A stretch of DNA of 23,305 bases, from contig JAEZIQ010000099.1 in the NCBI GenBank assembly GCA_023436605.1, positions 1 through 23,305 on the forward strand, in the 5' to 3' direction. Below the pieces are notes generated by a model. The model saw only the letters and a program-made list of their open reading frames with translations. It did not search any database and was not told the origin of the DNA. The position numbers were made by a program, and so were the translations under genes. Each line of letters starts with the position of its first letter. Within the stretch, counting starts at the first letter, position 1. This document shows, piece after piece, positions 19,376-23,305 of this stretch. This stretch comes from Actinomycetes bacterium. GTDB taxonomy: Bacteria; Actinomycetota; Thermoleophilia; Solirubrobacterales; 70-9.

Positions 19376-19842
19376 GCCTGCCTCAGCCAGGTGCCGGACT
19401 TGCCGCCGGTCTTCTCCTCGAGCCGGATCCGCTCGATCTCGACCCCCTTGTCGATTCCCTTGAACATGTCGACCAGGGTCAGGGCGGCAACCGAGACGGC
19501 GGTCAAGGCTTCCATCTCGACTCCGGTCCGGTCGGCGGTCCGGACGGTGGCGGAAATCTCGACTCCGTGATCGGTCACCTCGAACTCGACCACCGCTCCG
19601 TGAACTCCGATTACGTGTGCCAGCGGCAGCAGCTCGGCGCACCTCTTCGCGCCCTGGATGCCGGCGATCCGGGCTACGGCGAGGGCGTCGCCCTTGGGCA
19701 CCGATTCGTCCCGGAGTGCCTCAAGCACGGCCGGTGGGCAACGCACGAACCCGGAGGCGGAGGCGGACCGAACGGTCGGTTCCTTGCCGGTCACGTCGAC
19801 CATGCGGGCCTGGCCGGAATCGTCGAGGTGGGTGAAAGTCAA
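19372..19842 (-). CDS. moaC: Cyclic pyranopterin monophosphate synthase MoaC
   Basis: 156 residues. MoaC rearranges the MoaA product into cyclic pyranopterin monophosphate. Seen: HLDDSGQARMVDVTGKEPTVRSASASG, KGDALAVARIAGIQGAKR (Lys50 region), LLPLAHVIGVHG (His76), TGVEMEALTAVSVAALTLVDMFKGIDKG (Glu109, Asp125, Lys128) and EEKTGGKSGTW. The usual PLCHP is PLAHV and DMCKA is DMFKG, mild variants with the catalytic Lys, His and Asp kept. It overlaps moeA by ATGA (19839-19842) and mobA by CTGA (19372-19375). Confidence 0.95.
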   Translation of the reverse strand: MTFTHLDDSGQARMVDVTGKEPTVRSASASGFVRCPPAVLEALRDESVPKGDALAVARIAGIQGAKRCAELLPLAHVIGVHGAVVEFEVTDHGVEISATVRTADRTGVEMEALTAVSVAALTLVDMFKGIDKGVEIERIRLEEKTGGKSGTWLRQA

Positions 19843-21104
19843 GACTTGCTCCTCTGCTGGTGGTTGAACTGTTCCGGATCGCGCAGGCGCACGCTGAGCA
19901 CCCGGTCCCCGGCCCGAATCGATTCGACATCCGAGTCGACAAGGGCGTAGCCGTCCGCGCCGGCGAGACTGGCGATCAGGTGGGACCCGGAGCCCCCTTC
20001 GGCGGCGGGCAGCACCTCGCGATTTTCGTCGTCGTAGATCCTCGCCGGGATCACCTGCATGCGGTTCTTCGGGGTCTTCCAGTCGGCCCCCGCCCGGGCC
20101 GGAACCGGGGAGGGCACCAGAGTGGAAAAGCCCTGAAGCTTCCGCAATGCAGGTCGGACGAACATCTGGAAGGAAACCCAGGCACTGACCGGATTGCCGG
20201 GCAATCCGAAGACGAGCGGGCCGGTCTCCCCGGAAGTGCCTTCGCCCAGTCGCCCGAAGGCCTGGGGTTTGCCGGGCTGCATGGCGACCCGGTCGAAGCG
20301 CACCGGGGATCCGCCCTCGAAGAGGGCCCTGACCGGATCGTAGGCCCCGACGCTCACCCCGCCGGTGATTACCAGGACATCGGCCTCGCTTCGATGACGG
20401 TCGATTGCCGCCTGGAGTTCGTCGGGACTGTCGGCCGCGTAGTCGGTGACGGCCACAGCGCCGGCGTCGCCGGCGAGAAACGAGACCAGCAGGCCGTTCG
20501 AGTCCGGGATCTGGCCACGCGCAAGCCCGGCACCCGGCGGCATGAGCTCATCGCCGGTGCTGATCACTGCGACCCGGGGCCGGACCGAGACCATGATCCT
20601 TCCGATTCCCGCCGAAGCGATCGAGGTCAGGACCTCCGGTGTCAGCTCGGTCCCGGCCGTGGCGACCACGCTGCCGGCCTCGTGGTCCTCGCCGGACAAA
20701 CGGACGTGCCGTCCACGAGGCAGCGCCTCGCTGATCGCAACGGTTTGAAGTCCGCCGTCGGTCAGCTCCTGGGGAATCACCGTGTCCGCGGAGGAAGGGA
20801 GCGGAGCACCGGTCATGATGCGTGCGGCTTCGGCCGGTCCGATTTCGGGGTCCTCGCCCGAGCCGGCCGGGATGTCGGCAACCACCTTCAGGCTGACCGG
20901 TGAATCCGCCGAGGCACCCTCGAGGTCCGCGGCCCGGACTGCGTAGCCGTCCATCGCCGAGTTGGTCCACGGCGGCACCGGCACGGTCGAAACCACGGTT
21001 TCGGCGAGGCACCGGCCACGGGCCTGATCCAGGGTCACGGACTCGTAACCGAGCAGGCGGGTCTCGGCCAGAACCCGATCGAGATGCTCCTCCACGCTAA
21101 TCAC
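19839..21104 (-). CDS. moeA: Molybdopterin molybdenumtransferase MoeA
   Basis: 421 residues. MoeA inserts molybdate into adenylated molybdopterin. Seen: SVEEHLDRVLAE start, PPWTNSAMDGYAVRAADLEG, GEDHEAGSVV, VAVISTGDELMPPGAGLARGQIPDSNG, ITGGVSVGAYDPVRALFE, MQPGKPQAFGRLGEG and VFGLPGNPVSAWVSFQMFVRPALRKL, the normal domain III signatures, then a beta-barrel C-terminal domain. I chose GTG 21104; the frame is open to 21149, but that would run over the divergent fdhD promoter. TAGCAT lies seven bases before the GTG, so the operon message may be leaderless. First gene of the five-gene minus-strand operon. Confidence 0.94.
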   Translation of the reverse strand: MISVEEHLDRVLAETRLLGYESVTLDQARGRCLAETVVSTVPVPPWTNSAMDGYAVRAADLEGASADSPVSLKVVADIPAGSGEDPEIGPAEAARIMTGAPLPSSADTVIPQELTDGGLQTVAISEALPRGRHVRLSGEDHEAGSVVATAGTELTPEVLTSIASAGIGRIMVSVRPRVAVISTGDELMPPGAGLARGQIPDSNGLLVSFLAGDAGAVAVTDYAADSPDELQAAIDRHRSEADVLVITGGVSVGAYDPVRALFEGGSPVRFDRVAMQPGKPQAFGRLGEGTSGETGPLVFGLPGNPVSAWVSFQMFVRPALRKLQGFSTLVPSPVPARAGADWKTPKNRMQVIPARIYDDENREVLPAAEGGSGSHLIASLAGADGYALVDSDVESIRAGDRVLSVRLRDPEQFNHQQRSKS

Positions 21105-21111
21105 CGCTCTG

Positions 21112-21117
21112 ATGCTA
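21112..21117 (-). promoter_or_regulatory. Putative -10 box (TAGCAT) of the moeA operon
   Basis: On the minus strand TAGCAT is followed by seven bases and the GTG at 21104. It shares the 45-bp intergenic gap with the fdhD promoter; the two boxes are only 20 bases apart, so the divergent polymerases would compete. Confidence 0.35.
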
Positions 21118-21137
21118 GTGGCGGAGAACCCGACATC

Positions 21138-21143
21138 TATGAT
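21138..21143 (+). promoter_or_regulatory. Putative -10 box (TATGAT) of leaderless fdhD-oxidoreductase operon
   Basis: TATGAT (five of six consensus bases), six bases (CAGCAC), then the ATG at 21150. There is no ribosome site before the ATG. Confidence 0.5.
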
Positions 21144-21149
21144 CAGCAC

Positions 21150-22034
21150 ATGGGTCGAGTTGTCTCAGAGCGGATGGTCACCCGGTTCAAGTCAGGCTTC
21201 GAACCGAGTCGCCGGCGGGACTCCCTGGCCGGCGAGGAACCACTTGAGATCCGGTTGAACGGCTCCCCTTTGGCCGTCACTATGCGTACGCCCGGCAACG
21301 ACTACGAATTGGCTGCCGGGTTTCTGGTTTCCGAAGGGGTGATCTCGGAGACTCCTCAGTTCGGCGGAGCCGAGTACTGTCGTGGGGCCGGCGCCGAGGG
21401 CCAGAACAGCTACAACGTCCTCAACGTTTTGACCGGTCCCGGGGTCCCATCTCCCTCGCCCGATCTGGCCCGGAACTTCTACATGTCGAGTTCCTGCGGG
21501 GTCTGCGGGAAGGCGAGCATTGAAGCCGTGGCGACGAACTCCGCATTCGATCCGGACAGCGTCCAGACCCGAATCGATCTTGACTTGCTGCTTGAACTCC
21601 CGGACCGGGTCAGGGAAGGTCAGGCCGTATTCGAAAAGACCGGGGGTCTTCACGCGGCGGGGCTCTTTGACGCAGGCAAGGGTGAGCTCCTCGTTTCCCG
21701 CGAGGACGTTGGCCGGCACAACGCGGTCGACAAGGTGATCGGCTGGGCCCTGATGGAGGGCCGTCTGCCCCTGACCGGTTGTGTGCTTCAGGTCTCGGGA
21801 CGCGCGAGTTTCGAACTAATCCAGAAGGCGAAGATGGCCGGCGTCCCGATTTTCTCGGCGGTTTCGGCACCCTCTTCACTGGCGGTGGAACTGGCGGTCC
21901 AGTCGGGCATAACCCTGGCCGGGTTCGTCCGGGGTGAATCGCTGGTCGCCTACAGCCGGCCGGACCGGATTCGAGCCGGCGCCGACGCGCCGGGCGGAGC
22001 GCCGGGCCAATCCGGGCAGGTGGTGGCGCAGTGA
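21150..22034 (+). CDS. fdhD: Formate dehydrogenase accessory sulfurtransferase FdhD
   Basis: 294 residues. FdhD passes sulfur from a cysteine desulfurase to the Mo-bisMGD cofactor and is needed for active formate dehydrogenases and related enzymes. Seen: EEPLEIRLNGSPLAVTMRTPGNDYELAAGFLVSEGVI, the sulfur-carrying CGVCGK motif (Cys116, Cys119), KTGGLHAAGLFDAGKGELLVSREDVGRHNAVDKVIGWAL and LQVSGRASFELIQKAKMAGVPIFSAVSAPSSLAVELA. An upstream ATG in frame (21084) would overlap the moeA start region and is rejected. It overlaps the next gene by GTGA (22031-22034). Confidence 0.96.
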   Translation: MGRVVSERMVTRFKSGFEPSRRRDSLAGEEPLEIRLNGSPLAVTMRTPGNDYELAAGFLVSEGVISETPQFGGAEYCRGAGAEGQNSYNVLNVLTGPGVPSPSPDLARNFYMSSSCGVCGKASIEAVATNSAFDPDSVQTRIDLDLLLELPDRVREGQAVFEKTGGLHAAGLFDAGKGELLVSREDVGRHNAVDKVIGWALMEGRLPLTGCVLQVSGRASFELIQKAKMAGVPIFSAVSAPSSLAVELAVQSGITLAGFVRGESLVAYSRPDRIRAGADAPGGAPGQSGQVVAQ

Positions 22035-23305
22035 CCTACACGCCGCCCGAAAAAGACTTCAACGACGACGAGATAAAGGTCGGCCCGCCGAAGAAGGCGG
22101 CCGCCGGGTTGCCTTCGATCGGGTCGGCGATGGGTCCGATTCTGAGAAACGCCGGTCCGCGCAAGACCTTCCGCGCCTCGTTCACGATGAATCACAAGCG
22201 CGGCTTCGACTGTCCCAGCTGTGCCTGGATCAGCGAGGACAAACCGCCGGCGATCGACTTCTGTGAGAACGGCATGAAGTCGCTGAATTCGGAGATCGCG
22301 CCGGTCACGGTGCCTCGTGAATTCTGGGCGAACAACTCGCTGACCAGCATGCTGGACAAGTCGGAGTACTGGCTGGGCCGCCAGGGCCGGATCACCGAGC
22401 CGGTTTACCGCGCCAAGGGCTCGGACCATTACGAGGCGATCGGTTGGGACCGGGCGTTCGACCTGATCGGCGATCGCCTCAGGTCACTCGAGTCGCCGGA
22501 CGACGCGGTCTTCTACACCAGCGGCCGGATCATGAACGAGCCCGCTTTTCTCTACGGACTCTTCGCCCGCGAGTACGGCACCAACAATCTTCCGGACTGT
22601 TCGAACATGTGCCACGAGGCGACCGGCACCGGCATGCGTTACTCGATCGGGGTCGGCAAATCCACGATCGCGTACTCCGATTTCGAACAAGCCGACCTGA
22701 TCATCGTGATGGGTCAGAACCCGGGCACCAATCATCCGCGGATGCTGAACGCCCTCGAAGGCGCAAAACGCTCCGGAGCCGAGATCGTGGGGATCAATCC
22801 CTTGCCGGAGGCCGCTCTGCTCCGGTACCGCAACCCCCAGAAGCCAAGGGGACTGGTCGGCAAGGGAACCGTGATCTCGGACCAGTTCGTCCACATTCGG
22901 GTCGGCGGCGATCAGCACCTGATCCGGGCGATCGCCAAGCGGGTGCTCGAGGCTGAACAGGCCGACCCGGGCAAGGTGCTCGACCACGAGTTCATCGAGC
23001 GCTACTGCGAGGGCTTCGACGAGTACCGCGAGGCCGCGTTGGCGCTCGACGACGAGGAAGTGCTCGCGGCGACCGGACTGACGATCGAGGAGATCGAGGA
23101 GCTGGCCGAGCGGTACATCAGGTCCGAGGGCACGATCATCACCTGGGCGCTCGGATTGACCCAGCAGACGACTGCGGTCGAGACGATCACCGAAATCATG
23201 AACCTGCTCTTTCTCAAGGGCAACATCGGCCGCCCCGGCGCGGGGGCCTCACCGATCCGCGGCCACAGCAACGTCCAGGGCGACCGGACGATGGGCATCT
23301 GGGAG
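22031..23305 (+). CDS. FdhF/YdeP-family molybdopterin oxidoreductase alpha subunit (partial, cut by window edge)
   Basis: 425 residues visible, open at the right edge. A DMSO-reductase-superfamily protein of the FdhF/YdeP group, binding Mo-bisMGD; the substrate of this group is not settled, though linkage to fdhD suggests a formate-dehydrogenase-like use of sulfurated cofactor. Seen: RGFDCPSCAW (Cys61, Cys64) and DFCENG (Cys78), CSNMCHEATGTGM (Cys194, the likely metal-ligand position, encoded by TGC and not selenocysteine), SDFEQADLIIVMGQNPGTNHPRML, GGDQHLIRAIAKRVLE and LLFLKGNIGRPGAGASPIRGHSNVQGDRTMGIW, all typical. The GTG start at 22031 overlaps the fdhD stop. The cluster motif shows three rather than four clear cysteines, as I recall for YdeP-like members. 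Confidence 0.92.
   Translation, partial: MTYTPPEKDFNDDEIKVGPPKKAAAGLPSIGSAMGPILRNAGPRKTFRASFTMNHKRGFDCPSCAWISEDKPPAIDFCENGMKSLNSEIAPVTVPREFWANNSLTSMLDKSEYWLGRQGRITEPVYRAKGSDHYEAIGWDRAFDLIGDRLRSLESPDDAVFYTSGRIMNEPAFLYGLFAREYGTNNLPDCSNMCHEATGTGMRYSIGVGKSTIAYSDFEQADLIIVMGQNPGTNHPRMLNALEGAKRSGAEIVGINPLPEAALLRYRNPQKPRGLVGKGTVISDQFVHIRVGGDQHLIRAIAKRVLEAEQADPGKVLDHEFIERYCEGFDEYREAALALDDEEVLAATGLTIEEIEELAERYIRSEGTIITWALGLTQQTTAVETITEIMNLLFLKGNIGRPGAGASPIRGHSNVQGDRTMGIWE

Noticed and set aside
19376..19642. N-terminal extension of MobA by about 90 residues
   Set aside because: It is Arg/Asp-rich, overlaps moaC in another frame and has no place in the MobA fold.
19860..20903. Plus-strand open frame of about 350 codons opposite moeA
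   Set aside because: moeA signatures are unambiguous on the other strand; this frame shows none.
22603..22629. Selenocysteine codon in the FdhF-like protein
   Set aside because: The position corresponding to the metal ligand in NMCHEAT is TGC (Cys194); no in-frame TGA or SECIS-like hairpin was seen.

Overview
The window is high-GC bacterial DNA with densely packed genes, short or overlapping junctions, and long spurious open frames opposite real genes. A WS/DGAT wax-ester/triacylglycerol synthase, an AddB/UvrD-type repair pair, a GlxA regulator, a DUF6457 gene beside mobA and a fenitrothion-hydrolase-like membrane protein together point to an actinobacterium, most likely Thermoleophilia/Solirubrobacterales. 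That placement is inference. No rRNA, tRNA, CRISPR, insertion sequence or phage gene was seen.

Layout. 1-4001 (minus): a two-gene recombination/repair operon, a PD-(D/E)XK AddB-like protein followed by a UvrD/AddA-like helicase cut by the window edge. 4175-4630: an unrecognised acidic protein. 4631-4916: a gene-poor gap with a hairpin, a 22-bp tandem repeat and an inverted copy of its core, followed by a GlxA-family regulator and a DJ-1/PfpI isonitrile-hydratase-like enzyme (plus). 6569-8470 (minus): FxsA-like membrane protein, an unknown protein and a HAD hydrolase. 8529-11370: DUF59 Fe-S assembly factor, WS/DGAT acyltransferase (minus) and ispH (plus). 11377-14698: a thioredoxin-fold protein without its cysteine pair (minus), a CADD-like haem-oxygenase-fold diiron protein coupled to a polytopic membrane protein (plus), and a small secreted I78-like protein. 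14720-16150 (minus): a metallo-beta-lactamase-fold hydrolase and a TetR regulator, with a palindromic operator inside the hydrolase promoter.

16311-23305 is a molybdenum-cofactor island: moaB-moaE-moaA (plus), a convergent five-gene operon moeA-moaC-mobA-DUF6457-moaD (minus), then fdhD and an FdhF/YdeP-type molybdopterin oxidoreductase (plus, cut by the edge). GTP would be converted to cyclic pyranopterin (MoaA, MoaC) and then to molybdopterin (MoaD, MoaE). Adenylation (MoaB/Mog type) and Mo insertion (MoeA) follow, then the guanine nucleotide is added (MobA), FdhD supplies sulfur, and the cofactor enters the oxidoreductase. No moeB or molybdate transporter is in view.

Two signals recur. Many transcription units begin with a TANNNT box exactly 6 nt before ATG/GTG, implying leaderless mRNAs. 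Genes inside operons are joined by 4-base NTGA overlaps, including two CTGA joints where CTG looks like the real start codon. The most interesting biology is the CADD-like protein, which keeps every diiron ligand plus the tyrosine and lysine known from self-sacrificing p-aminobenzoate synthases.
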